The notes: generated from the sequence alone by a model not told the origin. A DNA stretch of 64,000 nt from DASUPK01 sp963743575 (GCA_963743575.1 CAVUQC010000007.1:496001-560000), one strand, 5' to 3'. Positions 44,285 to 54,140 are shown, counted from the first letter of the stretch. Translations and numbers: made by a program.

Positions 44285-45127
44285 TTATTTCTTCTGCAGC
44301 TTGACCTTGACCGACTGGTTCTCCGGCTCGCCATTGACGGGCATGTAGGTGATCGTCACCCCGACCTTCACCTTCCCGGTTTGCCTGAGCGTTGTCGCTT
44401 TCCTTCCCTTCGCCTTGATCAGCAGTTGGGCCGCCCCCGCTCCGACCGCCGTACTCGTAGCCGACGAGCCGGTCGACGTCACCCTGACACCGCGCCCCGA
44501 GGCGGTGAGTTCGCCGGGATTGGGCAGCGTGAGGCTGAGGGTCGCGGTGCCCTTCTTCTTGTTGAGCAGCTTCGCGCCCAAGGTCACCGAGTTGCTGGGC
44601 ACGAACGTCGCCGTAAGGTTGAGGCGATCGCTGCCAGCGGGTCCACCGAAGCTGGTCGCTTGGCCATCCGGAAGATCTCCGTCGAAGACGTACAACCCGG
44701 CGCTGCCACCGAACGGGGAGATGACGCAAGAGGTGTCGCTGGAGCCCGGCACCCCTAGGCCGACCACGTCACCGCGCTGGACGGGGATATCCACGGGAAA
44801 GGTGTTGAGGATCCCAGCGCTCAGCGCTTGCGGTCCGTCGTGTCCGACCACCCGGAAGATATTCGGGTCGGCGATTTTTCGGAACACCTTCAGCTTCAGC
44901 AATTGCCCTGCGATGCCCGTCGCAGCGTTGTTGCTCCATGACGTGATCCGCCCATTCCCGGGAACCTCGTAGCTGTTGCCGAGCGTGACCGGCGCCTGGA
45001 TGTAGTCGATGGGCTCAACGAACGCGCCGCAGTCGTCGGTGTTGGTTCCGAGCTCCCCGAGCGTGACCGACGCGCCCGCCGGCGGAACCCCTCCCGTCAG
45101 CAGGAGGGCAACAACGCCGGAGGCCAC
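44285..45127 (-). CDS. Exported beta-rich protein, paralogue family member 1
   Basis: A 280-residue exported protein of unknown function. A signal peptide (about residues 1-19, ending AGA) is followed by SVTLGEL, then a beta-rich body with the family marks ITSWS, LNTFPVDIPVQRGDVVG, and a C-terminal part of short strands ending in a Lys-rich tail. Three cysteines are seen (CGAF, SCVIS). It shares its layout with the genes at 45148, 49317 and the broken one at 61191. The start is GTG, 20 bases after the preceding paralogue. The function is unknown. Confidence 0.8.
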   Translation of the reverse strand: MASGVVALLLTGGVPPAGASVTLGELGTNTDDCGAFVEPIDYIQAPVTLGNSYEVPGNGRITSWSNNAATGIAGQLLKLKVFRKIADPNIFRVVGHDGPQALSAGILNTFPVDIPVQRGDVVGLGVPGSSDTSCVISPFGGSAGLYVFDGDLPDGQATSFGGPAGSDRLNLTATFVPSNSVTLGAKLLNKKKGTATLSLTLPNPGELTASGRGVRVTSTGSSATSTAVGAGAAQLLIKAKGRKATTLRQTGKVKVGVTITYMPVNGEPENQSVKVKLQKK

Positions 45128-45147
45128 TGTCGCTCGACTCGGCCGGA

Positions 45148-45954
45148 TTACTTCTTCTTCTTCTTCAGCTTGACGTTGACCGACTGGGTGCCGGGGTCGC
45201 CGTTGGTCGGCGTGAAGGTGATTGCAACGCTTAGGCTCACCTTGCCGGCTGATTTGAGCGTCTTCTTCTTCTTCCCGGTCGCGTTGATCAGGAGCTGGAC
45301 CGGCCCGGCGTTGGCGGCTCCCGTCGGGGTGGCGCTCACGCCGCTGCCGGCGGCGGCCAGGGATCCCGGATTCGGAAGGGTGAGGTTCAGCGCGGCGCTG
45401 CCCTTCTTCTTGTTGAGGGCTGTCGTCCCGACCTGCACCGTGTTGCTTGGCTGGAAGACCGCCGACACGTTCACCCTGTTGTTTGTGTTCGGGCCGAAGA
45501 AGCTGGCTTCATCACCCAGACCCAGGGCCGGCAACGGATGGTCAAGGAAGCTGTCTCCAGGTGCCGCCGCGAACAGGACGGCGATAGAGGCGCCGGCCAC
45601 CCCTGTCGTACCCAGGACGTCGCCGGTCTGGACCGGGATGCTCACCGGGAAGGTGTTCACTTTGCCGCCAACCAAGGGTTGTGGGCCGTTGAGCCCGACC
45701 ACCTTGTAGAAGAACCCCGGGTCAGCGGTCTTCCGATAGACCTTCATGGTCAGCTGCTGTCCGGTCCCCGCCACCGCATTTGTGCTCCAGCTGGTGATGG
45801 TGCCGTTCGCGGGGGCCTGATAGCTGGCACCAGACGTCACCGCCAGTTGGAGGAAGTCGGGCGTCGGTGTCCCACCTCCCGAAGGGCTCGGGGCGAGTTG
45901 TCCGATCGTGACCGATGCCATCGCGGGCGCGGCAAGAATCGCCATCGCAAGCAC
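45148..45954 (-). CDS. Exported beta-rich protein, paralogue family member 2
   Basis: A 268-residue paralogue of the preceding protein: short signal peptide ending AMA, SVTIGQL, ITSWSTN, VNTFPVSIPVQTGDVLG, and a C-terminus of KLKKKKK. It lacks the cysteines of the other family members. The GTG at 45954 is taken as start; the frame stays open upstream and would add the basic residues usual for a signal peptide, but no better start codon was found. It probably forms a transcript with its neighbour at 44285. Confidence 0.8.
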   Translation of the reverse strand: MLAMAILAAPAMASVTIGQLAPSPSGGGTPTPDFLQLAVTSGASYQAPANGTITSWSTNAVAGTGQQLTMKVYRKTADPGFFYKVVGLNGPQPLVGGKVNTFPVSIPVQTGDVLGTTGVAGASIAVLFAAAPGDSFLDHPLPALGLGDEASFFGPNTNNRVNVSAVFQPSNTVQVGTTALNKKKGSAALNLTLPNPGSLAAAGSGVSATPTGAANAGPVQLLINATGKKKKTLKSAGKVSLSVAITFTPTNGDPGTQSVNVKLKKKKK

Positions 45955-46034
45955 GGCCAGGACCCCGGTTCTAGCGAGTCGAGGAATGGAGCGAGCCTAA
46001 CCCCTGGACGGGAGACCCGCTTACCCAAATCCGG

Positions 46035-49000
46035 CTAGGCGATGACCTTGAACTTCCTGACCGCCGGGGCCGGATCCGCCACTCCGGTCGGGCCGATCGC
46101 CCTCACCTTCAGGACGTGCTTGCCGAGCTTGAGCTTGCGCGGCGTGAAGGGCGAGGCGCAGGCCGCGAACTGCCTCTTGTCCACCTTGCACTGGAAGGTC
46201 GAACCCGCCTGGGTCGACGCGAACTTGAATTTCGGCCGGCGCTTGGTCGTCTTCTTCTTCGGGCCCTTGGTGATCGTCGTGTCCGGAGCCGCCGGGGGGG
46301 AATCTGAACGGTGAACGAGCGAGTCGCCACCGCGGTGTTGCCCGCCGCATCGCTGCCCTGGGCCCTGAAGATGTGCGCACCGCCCGCGAGCGGGCTCGAG
46401 GGTGTGTCGCTGTTTCCCGGACCCGAGCATCCCGCGAAGCTCGCCGTGCCCGAATCGAGTGAGCACAGGAAGGTGACCGGCCCGTGCGCGTCGGTGCCGC
46501 TGAAGGTGAAGGTCGGCGTGGTGTCCGTGATCGTCCCGGTGGGACCGGAATCGATGGCCACCGACGGAGGTGTCCCGTCGACCTCGAAACCCTGCGTCGC
46601 GGTCGCCGAGTTGGAGGCGGCATCGGTGGCCTTCACGCGGAAGGTGTAGGGACCATCGGTCAGGGGAGTATCGGGCCCGTCGCTGTCCCCGGGACCCGAG
46701 CAGGGGGCAAAGCTCGGGGTGCCGGTGTCGATCGAGCACTCGAAGGTCACGGGGCCGACTCCATCGGTGGCGCTGAAGGTGAAGGTCGGCGTCGTCTGAT
46801 TGGTGAGCCCCGTGGGCCCGGCGTCCACCGACACGTCCGGCGAGGTGGAGTCCTCCGTGTAGGTGACCGAGCCGGACGGCGTGGAGAGCGTGGAGGAGCA
46901 ATCCGAGACATTGCTGCCGGAGTCGGTGGCTGTCGCGTAGAAAACGGTGGTTGAGTTGGTCGGCACCGGCGAGCTCACCGGGATGCCGGGGGAGGCGAAC
47001 TCCTCGGCCGTCCCGGTACCGACCTCCTGGCCGGTGCAGCTGGGATCCGTGTAGAGGTTGACCGTGGATCCGGGATCGGCCGCGCCGAAGACCTTCGGCA
47101 GGGGCTGATTGGCCGGCGAATTCGGGGCCGTGCCGGTCATGCAGGGCGTCGTCGGCCCGGTTCCCGCGGGGTCGACGGTGAGCAGTCCCGTGGTGGTCGC
47201 GTCCTGGCCGTCCGGATTGGTGATGGTCACGTCCTGGGCTCCGGTGCTCGCCGACCGCGTGTCCACGTCGAGAACGACATGCGTGGAGTCCACGTAGGTG
47301 ACGTGGTTCACCTGCACTCCGCCCGTGACGGAGGCGGTGATGTGGTTGTCGTATCCGGGGCCTCCGGGGTCGGCACCCGGATCGAAGAACCCAGAGCCAT
47401 CGGTCGAAGTTCCCGCGATGTCCACGCCCACCGAGCAGTTCCCCTGAGCGACCGAGGTGGCCGGTGCCACCGGCGTCGCGGTCGATGGCGTCGCAGGGGG
47501 CGGAGCCTTCAGCTGAATCACCTGGACACCCCACGAGTTGGGCTGGTTCGCGTATTCCTGGAACGTCCAGAAGGTCATGTTGTCGGTCGGGTCGACCACG
47601 GTCTGGGAGTAGTCCCCCCAGCGCCGGGGCGAACCCGAGCCCGCGTCATAGGGGCTCGTGCTCGATTGGGTGATCGTCGGCGCCTCCGTCGTGCCGGGCG
47701 CGTCGCCCGTGAGCCTGCCCGAGGAGGCCACCTGGGCGAACTGCCCGGCGCCCGCCCTGCTCATGTTGATGGAGGCGTGTCCCTGCCCGTTCATCGCGAT
47801 CGAGGGCATCCAGTAGAAGGTCGGGTTGGTGGGGGCGGTGTCGAAGACGCTCCCCGACTGCGTGAGGCTCGGCGACGTGTCCAGGCTGCCGATCTGGTAC
47901 CAGCGAGCGCCATCCCGGTTGCCGGTGCCGGAACCGGTGCCCGCCGCATCCATCCGGATGTTGTGCGCGGTCCAGAGCGAGACCGTGCCATCAGGCGTCG
48001 TCCCGATCATCGCCTCGAAGAGGCGGTCATCGAGAGCATCGATGCCCCCGGTGGTCCCCTGAGCGGGGACGGCCAGAGGCGGCGCGGTGGTTGGGACGGT
48101 GACCCCCAGATTCCCAGAGATCGACGGCGTTCCCCCCGGGTCGCTGATCCGGCGAACGTCAATCTTGTTGAGCAGCTGATTGTCGGGGCCCACGATGTAC
48201 CCGGCCCCGACGCTCGGATTCATATCCGTGGCGGGCTGCGGTGAGCTCGGCCCCGCGCCCGCACCGCCGGAAACCAGGTTGCGGAAGGCGGTGACCACCA
48301 TCGGCCCGCCGTTCAGGACGCTCGACTTGCGGATCACGAAGGCGCTGGTCCCTGCGAAGTTGCCGCTGCTCGACGTGAACTCGTTGACGCCGATGTAGAT
48401 CGCGTTCGCGTCGACCCCCAGCTGCGGATAGTCGGCGAAGCGGGACGGGCCGGTGGGCGGCGGGCTGGATTCGTTGAAGAAGAAGAACGTGAAGCTGCTG
48501 GCATTCGTGATCGTCGGCCCGTTGCTCACTGCGAGCATCACCCGGTTGTTGGCGGCCTCGACGTTCACAGCGGAGACGATCCAACGCTGCGAGAGGCGGT
48601 CGTACTCGACACCCGGGTCCGTCGGCTCAGCTCCATTGCGCACCGGTGCCCAGAACGCCGAGTCGGAGAGGTTCAGGCCACCGAGGTTCCCCTGCTTGTC
48701 ATACACCCGGATCCGGCCGTTGACCGACACCAGGACCTGACTCGGCCCCACCGCGCCCATGGAGTCCGGTGGTACGAAGTTGGACTGGCTCAGTTGGGCG
48801 CCCAGGAAGCTGGTGCCCGCGCTCACCGCCTGGCTCGGAGTGATCGCCGCCTTGCCGGTTCGCTCCGCCGGGATGGCCGGACCCGAGCGCTTGGGCGGAC
48901 CGCTCTCCTCGCCGGGCTCGGGCTTCTCCCGGACGTTCGGGCCGACCGCCTCGGCCTGGGCTTCGGATGGGGGAGCCGCCTCCCCCTCCGGCTCGGTCGG

Positions 49001-49294
49001 CTTGGTCGCCTCCCCCTCCGGTTCCGTCGATTCGCCCTCCGACTCGGTTGACTCCCCGTTGGCCTCTTCCTTCTGCGCCTCGAGATTCCCCTCCGGGACG
49101 GCAGGGGCCGAGTGCTCCCGCTCGAAGCGGCCACTCGCGAGCCTCGCGACGCTCAGGGTCCTGCCCTGCGATCCCGTGACGGGCTTCCCCTTGATGGTCT
49201 CGGCGTCCTGCCGATTGCCGCTCCCACACCCGATCCCGACGAGAGCAAGCAGCGCAAGAACGAAGAGCACCGCAACGCTTAGGCGACGCTTCAT
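46035..49294 (-). CDS. Large exported lipoprotein with Ig-like repeats, frameshifted at a C7 tract
   Basis: The gene starts with a lipoprotein signal (LLALVGIGC), then a Glu/Pro/Ser-rich linker (to ~residue 140), a large body containing DSMGAVGPSQVLVSVNGRIRVYD, and repeated Ig-like units each with a Cys pair (for example TFECSIDTGTPSFAPCSG and VTFLCSLDSGTASFAGC). The last unit (FKFASTQAGSTFQCKVDKRQFAACASPF) is in a different frame. The frames meet at seven Cs (46294-46300 on the + strand as G7); one more C would join them into a ~1087-residue protein. As written, the frame ends early at 46109 in an Arg/Ser-rich tail. Function unknown; the last unit is the third of its kind. Confidence 0.75.
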
Positions 49295-49316
49295 CGGTTG
49301 CCGAGTCTAGAGGCGA

Positions 49317-50231
49317 TCAAGGCGCCGGAATCGTAGTCGGCTGCCGGGTCTGTCTCAGCTTCAGGTTGAGCGTCTGTGTCGAGGAATCCCCTTCGTTGGG
49401 GAAGAAGTTCACGCGGACCGCCAACACGATCCTGCCCTTGCGCTTCAGCCTGCGCCGCGTCTTGCTGACCGTGGCGACCGAGAAGGTTGCCGGACCCGCC
49501 ACGGCCAGCTGCTTGGACGCCCGCTTCTTCATCCTCTTGCCCGCGATCGAGACGATGCCGGGGTTGGTCGTCGTGACGGTGAATGTCGCGGTACCCCTCT
49601 TGCGGTCCCGGGTGATCCCGTCGATGCTGAAGCTGGTGTCCGGGACGAGGACCGCCGAGAGGTTGAGCCGGACGTCGTTCTGGGGGGCGAAGATGCCGGC
49701 GTCTCCGTCGGAGAGATCGCCGAGGCGATTGAGGACGTTGTCGCCCGGCTGGGTGAACACGCAGGAGTTGGCGGGCCCGGTCTCGTGGTATCCGAGCATG
49801 TCCCCGGACTTGACGGAGAGGCTGACGGGGACGGTGTTGAGGCCCTCGGTCAGCAGGTGGGGAGACGAGTGCGAAATGACCTGGAACGAATCAGGATCGG
49901 TGGTGCGGCGGAAGACCTTGACGACGTAGGTCGCACCCGCGCCGGACGAGTTCGTCGACCACGAGGTGATCGTCCCCGCCTCCTTCGCCACGTAGAGATT
50001 CCCGCCGGTCACGCTCGGCTCCAGGTAGTCCATCCCCGAGGTCGTGCAGTTGTCCGCGGGGGCGTCGGGCGAGAGCTGGCCGATCGTCACGGACGCACTC
50101 GCAGGCTGCGCGCAGGCCAGCCAGACGAGGCCCAGCGCGGCGACGCCCGGCAGGGCTCGGCTTGGCCTGAGGGAAAAGGGGAGCACTCCCCTCAAACAAC
50201 GACCGAAGCGATTCGTACCCCCTCGGCTCAT
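49317..50231 (-). CDS. Exported beta-rich protein, paralogue family member 3
   Basis: A 304-residue family member with a basic N-region and signal helix (residues ~25-47, ending ASA), then SVTIGQL, ITSWSTN, LNTVPVSLSVKSGDMLG and a C-terminal basic tail. Cysteines are at CTTSG and SCVF, a likely disulfide. The ATG overlaps the DsbA-like gene stop by four bases, so it is translated together with a thiol oxidoreductase. The large lipoprotein gene starts 22 bases downstream. No function known. Confidence 0.82.
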   Translation of the reverse strand: MSRGGTNRFGRCLRGVLPFSLRPSRALPGVAALGLVWLACAQPASASVTIGQLSPDAPADNCTTSGMDYLEPSVTGGNLYVAKEAGTITSWSTNSSGAGATYVVKVFRRTTDPDSFQVISHSSPHLLTEGLNTVPVSLSVKSGDMLGYHETGPANSCVFTQPGDNVLNRLGDLSDGDAGIFAPQNDVRLNLSAVLVPDTSFSIDGITRDRKRGTATFTVTTTNPGIVSIAGKRMKKRASKQLAVAGPATFSVATVSKTRRRLKRKGRIVLAVRVNFFPNEGDSSTQTLNLKLRQTRQPTTIPAP

Positions 50232-50941
50232 TGGACCTCGGTGATCGCCTGCTGGACCTCTCCGAGCGAGGGCGACTCCGTCAGCTGACGCGTCCCGTTC
50301 GGGCCGCCGACCACCACCGCCGGCCCGACGGGCAGCCTGCGCTCGGCGGTGATCTTCTCGTCTGCCTCGAGCGTCCCCGTGATGTCGTCCGCGTTCATGT
50401 CGCGCTGCCACTGCTCGACGTTGAAGCCCGCGACGCCCACGCCGCGCGCAACGTTGTTGAGGAAATCCTGATTGGCGCCGTGCTTCTTGGCCGCGTCCTG
50501 GTTCCGGAAGAAGAGCTCCGCGAACTGCCACTCGTAGTCCTGCTTCGCGGCCGCCGCGGCAGCGTAGGCGCCGAGGAAGAAGCCGGACTCGGTCATCGGG
50601 AAGTTGTGGTAGATCAGCTGAAGATCGCCCTCGCGCACCGGGCCGCCGATCAGCGGGACGATGACATCGCGGTTCCAGTCCGAGCACGGATCGCACTGGA
50701 GATCGTTGAAGACCTGAACCGTGACCGCAGCATCCGGGTTGCCGAGCCGCGGCCCATCCTGCTGGATCCCGCCCAACAGGCTCTGCACCTCGGCCGCCCC
50801 GGTGATCTGGACGTCATCGCCCTCCTCGGTCCCGGTGCCGATCGCGATGCTCACGATCGCGAAGCCGATCACCCCGACGACGATCGCCAGCGCAATCAGC
50901 CCGACCAGTCGCGGGCGCCTCCGAGGTGCCTCCTCGCTCAC
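50228..50941 (-). CDS. DsbA-like thioredoxin-fold oxidoreductase, membrane-anchored
   Basis: A 237-residue exported thiol-disulfide oxidoreductase. A basic N-terminus and one membrane helix (residues ~11-33) lead to a thioredoxin fold with the active-site CxxC in NDLQCDPCSDW (about residue 80), an inserted helical part and the cis-Pro region near VGPAVVVGG. DsbA-type enzymes form disulfides in proteins after export. Its GTG overlaps the stop of the 86-residue gene upstream and its stop overlaps the exported paralogue that follows, so cysteine-bearing exported proteins are its likely clients. Confidence 0.9.
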   Translation of the reverse strand: MSEEAPRRRPRLVGLIALAIVVGVIGFAIVSIAIGTGTEEGDDVQITGAAEVQSLLGGIQQDGPRLGNPDAAVTVQVFNDLQCDPCSDWNRDVIVPLIGGPVREGDLQLIYHNFPMTESGFFLGAYAAAAAAKQDYEWQFAELFFRNQDAAKKHGANQDFLNNVARGVGVAGFNVEQWQRDMNADDITGTLEADEKITAERRLPVGPAVVVGGPNGTRQLTESPSLGEVQQAITEVQ

Positions 50942-51198
50942 CCGGCGACGGCCTTGTAGTAGCGCACGGCGAGTCCTGTGAGCAGAGTGCGGAAGCACTC
51001 CTCGACGGGAGTCTCGGTCTCGGCAGCCCAGCTCTCCAGGCCGCGGCTCTCGATCGCCTCGCTGCGCTCGACGACCTCCTCGACCAGATCGGGGTGCTGG
51101 TCGCAGAAGTAGGCGCCGATCGAGTAGAGGTCAGTCTCCATCAGGGACTGGATGAAGGGATCCATGCCCGGCGTGACCGACTGCTCGCCCGAATTCAT
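50938..51198 (-). CDS. Hypothetical 86-residue protein
   Basis: I do not recognise this protein. It is helical and acidic (PFIQSLMETDLYSIGAYF then EEVVERSEAIESR), with a WAAETETP motif and a terminal LTGLAVRYYKAVAG helix. It has no signal peptide. It is first in a coupled set with the DsbA-like gene, whose GTG overlaps its stop, and it diverges from the Nif3-like gene. A regulatory or scaffold role is possible but unsupported. Confidence 0.6.
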   Translation of the reverse strand: MNSGEQSVTPGMDPFIQSLMETDLYSIGAYFCDQHPDLVEEVVERSEAIESRGLESWAAETETPVEECFRTLLTGLAVRYYKAVAG

Positions 51199-51225
51199 GG
51201 CGGAATGGTAGTTAGGCTGGGATCG

Positions 51226-51987
51226 GTGGCAGCGCGCGACGAGATCACCGCCTACTGCGGCGAGCTGCTGGACGTCGACGCCTTCGAGGACTATGGACCC
51301 AACGGACTCCAGGTTCCGGGCGCCCTCGAGGTGAGCAGGATCGCCACGGGCGTGAGCGCGAACCTCAAGACGCTCGGCGGAGCCGTGGAATCGGGGGCGC
51401 ATCTGGTGCTGACGCACCACGGCCTGCTCTGGGGCGATGCGCTTTCGCCGCTGACCGTCCCGATGGCCGCCAGGCTGCGCGCGCTGCTCTGCGCGGACGT
51501 CTCGCTGGCCGCCTACCACCTGCCACTCGACGCGCACCCGGAGATCGGCAACAACGCATTGCTCCGTGACGCCCTCGGCCTCGAACCGGACGAGCGTCCC
51601 TTCGGCCAGGCCAAGGGCTCGGCGGTCGGTGTGGTCGGCCGCGCCCCGGAGCCGATCGCCCTCGGCGAGCTGCGCAAACGGCTCAGTGAGGCCGTCGGCC
51701 AGGAGCCGCTGGTCTTCGACGCCGGCCCCGAGCGGATCTCGAGCGTCGGGATCGTCACTGGCTCGGGCGGCTTTGCGCTGGAAGAGGCCGGCCCGATGGG
51801 GCTCGACGCCCTGGTCACCGGCGAGCCGAGCGAACCGGTGATGGGAGAGGCGAGGGAGTACGGCGTCCACTTTCTCGCCGGCGGCCACTATGCGACCGAG
51901 ACGTTCGGGATCAGGCGGCTCGGCGAGCTGGTGGCGGAGCGCTTCGAGATCGAGCACGAGTTCGTCGATGTGCCGAATCCGGTCTAG
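51226..51987 (+). CDS. Nif3/DUF34-family dinuclear metal protein
   Basis: A 253-residue protein of the Nif3/YbgI family, with the dinuclear metal ligands in LTHHGLLWG and the later GGHYATE. The family was long annotated as GTP cyclohydrolase type 2; its true reaction is unsettled. The N-terminal segment DEITAYCGELLDV and FEDYGPNGLQV are conserved. The GTG at 51226 is the preferred start; an ATG at 51204 would add a few residues. The start region is shared with the divergent 86-residue gene. Confidence 0.88.
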   Translation: MAARDEITAYCGELLDVDAFEDYGPNGLQVPGALEVSRIATGVSANLKTLGGAVESGAHLVLTHHGLLWGDALSPLTVPMAARLRALLCADVSLAAYHLPLDAHPEIGNNALLRDALGLEPDERPFGQAKGSAVGVVGRAPEPIALGELRKRLSEAVGQEPLVFDAGPERISSVGIVTGSGGFALEEAGPMGLDALVTGEPSEPVMGEAREYGVHFLAGGHYATETFGIRRLGELVAERFEIEHEFVDVPNPV

Positions 51988-52014
51988 AAATCCCAGCTAA
52001 TTGCGCAGAAAGAG

Positions 52015-52042
52015 TTGACACGTCGCCGTGAGCCGATATACA
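52015..52042 (+). promoter_or_regulatory. Sigma-70-type promoter for the small IF2N-like gene
   Basis: TTGACA (52015-52020) and TATACA (52037-52042) are separated by 16 bases. The start of transcription would fall near 52049, about 40 bases before the ATG with its AGGAGAGG ribosome-binding site. It is the clearest consensus promoter in the window. Confidence 0.65.
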
Positions 52043-52088
52043 TGGATTTCGCATACGTAAGGCGTTCACGAGGAGAGGAGTGGCCTAT

Positions 52089-52265
52089 ATGTCCGTTCAC
52101 CTGACGCCCACGGAGCTTGCCGAGGAAATGCACATGAAGCGGCGCGATGTGCTCACCAAGTGCATCGAGATGAATGTGCCGGTCCTCAAGGGTCGAATCG
52201 ACAAGACCCTCTTCGCATCCTCATTGCGGGCGTTCCAGACTCAAAAGCCGCAGGCCACGGCCTAG
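52089..52265 (+). CDS. Small IF2N-like / helix-turn-helix protein
   Basis: A 58-residue protein preceded by AGGAGAGG at a spacing of about eight bases. Its body (LTPTELAEEMHMKRRDVLTK, then CIEMNVPVLKG) resembles the N-terminal helical domain of translation initiation factor IF2 and related small MerR-like domains. It also contains a single cysteine. Strong promoter and ribosome-binding site suggest high expression. An upstream in-frame GTG (52080) lies in the ribosome-binding site and is less likely. Nucleic-acid binding is inferred. Confidence 0.75.
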   Translation: MSVHLTPTELAEEMHMKRRDVLTKCIEMNVPVLKGRIDKTLFASSLRAFQTQKPQATA

Positions 52266-52322
52266 CCCCGATTCCCAGAGACGTCTTGGCTGCTCAGCCA
52301 GACGCCTAATAGACTCCAGACC

Positions 52323-54140
52323 ATGGAGAGCGCGACGATCGCCGCGGCCGGGTCTGCGTCGGATACCGGCACGAACAGCAAGACCTGTGCCGACCTGATG
52401 CCGCTGGCCGCCGAGCACCATGCGGACCTGACGGCGGTCACCTACAAGGACGAGTCCGGGAAGTGGGTCTCGAAGACCTACCGCGAGGTCGGCGAGATCG
52501 TCCGCCAGCTCGCGCTCGGCCTGATCGAGCTCGGGATCGAGAAGGGCGACAAGGTGTCGATCCTCGCGAACACCCGCCCCGAGTGGACCTACTTCGACTT
52601 CGCCGCGCTCAGCGTCGGAGCGACCGTCGTCCCCATCTACCAGACGAACTCGCCCGAGGAATGCCAGTACGTCATCGAGAACTCCGACGCGAAGGCGGCC
52701 ATCGTCGAAGACGACGAGCAGCTCGCCAAGATCGATGAGATTCGCGACCGCGTCCCGAAGCTGGAGCAGGTGATCCGCATGGAGGGCTCCGGGGGCAAGG
52801 CGATCTCGATGGACGAGCTGATCGAATCCGGCTCCGGCCGCTCCGACACGGAGTGGGAGCAACGCTGGCAGTCGGTCACGCCGGACGACATCTGCACCTT
52901 CATCTACACGTCCGGCACGACCGGGCCGCCGAAGGGCTGCGTCATCTCGCACGGCAACTACCGCTCGATGGTCACCATGGCCCTCGACGAGAGCGTCCTG
53001 GACAGCGACACGACGACCTACCTCTTCCTGCCGCTGGCGCACTCCTTCGCCCTCTTGATCCAGTTCCTGAGCTTCGACCTGGGCGGCAACATCGCCTTCT
53101 GGGAGCGCGACCCGCTGAAGATCATCCCGAACCTGGTCGAGGTGAAGCCCGAATACTTCCCCTCGGTCCCCCGCATCTTCGAGAAGATCTACACGGCGGC
53201 GACCGGAGAGGTCGAGAAATCCGGCGGAATCAAGAAGGTCGTCTTCAACTGGGCGATCGGCGTCGGCAGGAAGGTCCGCGAGCGCGAACGCGCCGGGGAG
53301 CCGATCGGTTTCCTGCTGCGCAAGCAGTATGAGATCGCCGACAAACAGGTCCTCTCCAAGATCCGGGCGCTGTTCGGGGGCAACATCAAGAACTGCGTCA
53401 CCGGCGCGGCGCCGATCAATCCCGAGATCCTCCGCTTCTTCGACGCGGCAGGCGTGCTCATCCTCGAGGGCTGGGGCATGACCGAGACTTCCACCGCCGC
53501 CACCGTCGCCAGGCCCGATGCCTTCAAGTTCGGCAAGGTCGGCCGCGCGTTCCAGGGCTGCGAGATCAGGATCGCCGACGACGGCGAGATCCTCGTCCGG
53601 GGCCCCAACATCTTCCAGGGCTACTACAAGAACGAAGAGGCCACCAGGGAGACCATCGAGAACGGCTGGCTCCACACCGGCGACATCGGAGAGCTTGACG
53701 AGGACGGTTACCTCTCGATCACCGGCCGCAAGAAGGACATCATCATCACCGCGGGCGGCAAGAACATCACGCCGGCGAACCTCGAGGCGGAGATCAAGCA
53801 GAGCCCGTACGTCTCCCAGTGCGTGGTGATCGGGGACCGCAGGCCGTACCTCGTCGCCCTGATCACGCTCGACATGGAGGAGTGCGCCAAGCTCTGCGAG
53901 GAGAGGGGCTGGTCCGCCGATCCCGCCGAGCTCCGGCACAACGGGGAGATGCGGGCGATCATCGAGAAACACATCGAGGAGATCAACCAGAAGTTCGCGC
54001 GGGTCGAGCAGGTGAAGAAGTTCGAGATCCTCCCGCACGACCTCTCGCAGGAGACCGGGGAGCTGACGCCGACGATGAAGGTGAAGCGCAATGTCGTCGC
54101 CGACAAGTTCGAGAAGGACGTCGACTCGCTGTACGCCTAG
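52323..54140 (+). CDS. Long-chain acyl-CoA synthetase (FadD15-like)
   Basis: A 605-residue AMP-forming adenylate enzyme that activates fatty acids to acyl-CoA. The P-loop YTSGTTGPPKG, the GWGMTETS motif, the RGPNIF block and the C-terminal GRKKDIIITAGGKNITP motif with the catalytic lysine region are all present. Size and pattern match actinobacterial FadD15-like long-chain ligases. It fits the lipid-metabolism bias of this window. It is preceded by the small IF2N-like gene and followed three bases later by glycerate kinase. Confidence 0.93.
   Translation: MESATIAAAGSASDTGTNSKTCADLMPLAAEHHADLTAVTYKDESGKWVSKTYREVGEIVRQLALGLIELGIEKGDKVSILANTRPEWTYFDFAALSVGATVVPIYQTNSPEECQYVIENSDAKAAIVEDDEQLAKIDEIRDRVPKLEQVIRMEGSGGKAISMDELIESGSGRSDTEWEQRWQSVTPDDICTFIYTSGTTGPPKGCVISHGNYRSMVTMALDESVLDSDTTTYLFLPLAHSFALLIQFLSFDLGGNIAFWERDPLKIIPNLVEVKPEYFPSVPRIFEKIYTAATGEVEKSGGIKKVVFNWAIGVGRKVRERERAGEPIGFLLRKQYEIADKQVLSKIRALFGGNIKNCVTGAAPINPEILRFFDAAGVLILEGWGMTETSTAATVARPDAFKFGKVGRAFQGCEIRIADDGEILVRGPNIFQGYYKNEEATRETIENGWLHTGDIGELDEDGYLSITGRKKDIIITAGGKNITPANLEAEIKQSPYVSQCVVIGDRRPYLVALITLDMEECAKLCEERGWSADPAELRHNGEMRAIIEKHIEEINQKFARVEQVKKFEILPHDLSQETGELTPTMKVKRNVVADKFEKDVDSLYA

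Noticed and set aside
46109..46300. Arg/Ser-rich C-terminal tail of the large lipoprotein as a genuine end
   Set aside because: The next frame over the same bases encodes a Cys-paired Ig-like unit matching the two units before it, so the basic tail looks like an out-of-frame reading.
46035..47534. Separate 499-codon protein
   Set aside because: Only its C-terminal ~90 residues look like real protein; the rest is the wrong frame of the lipoprotein gene.
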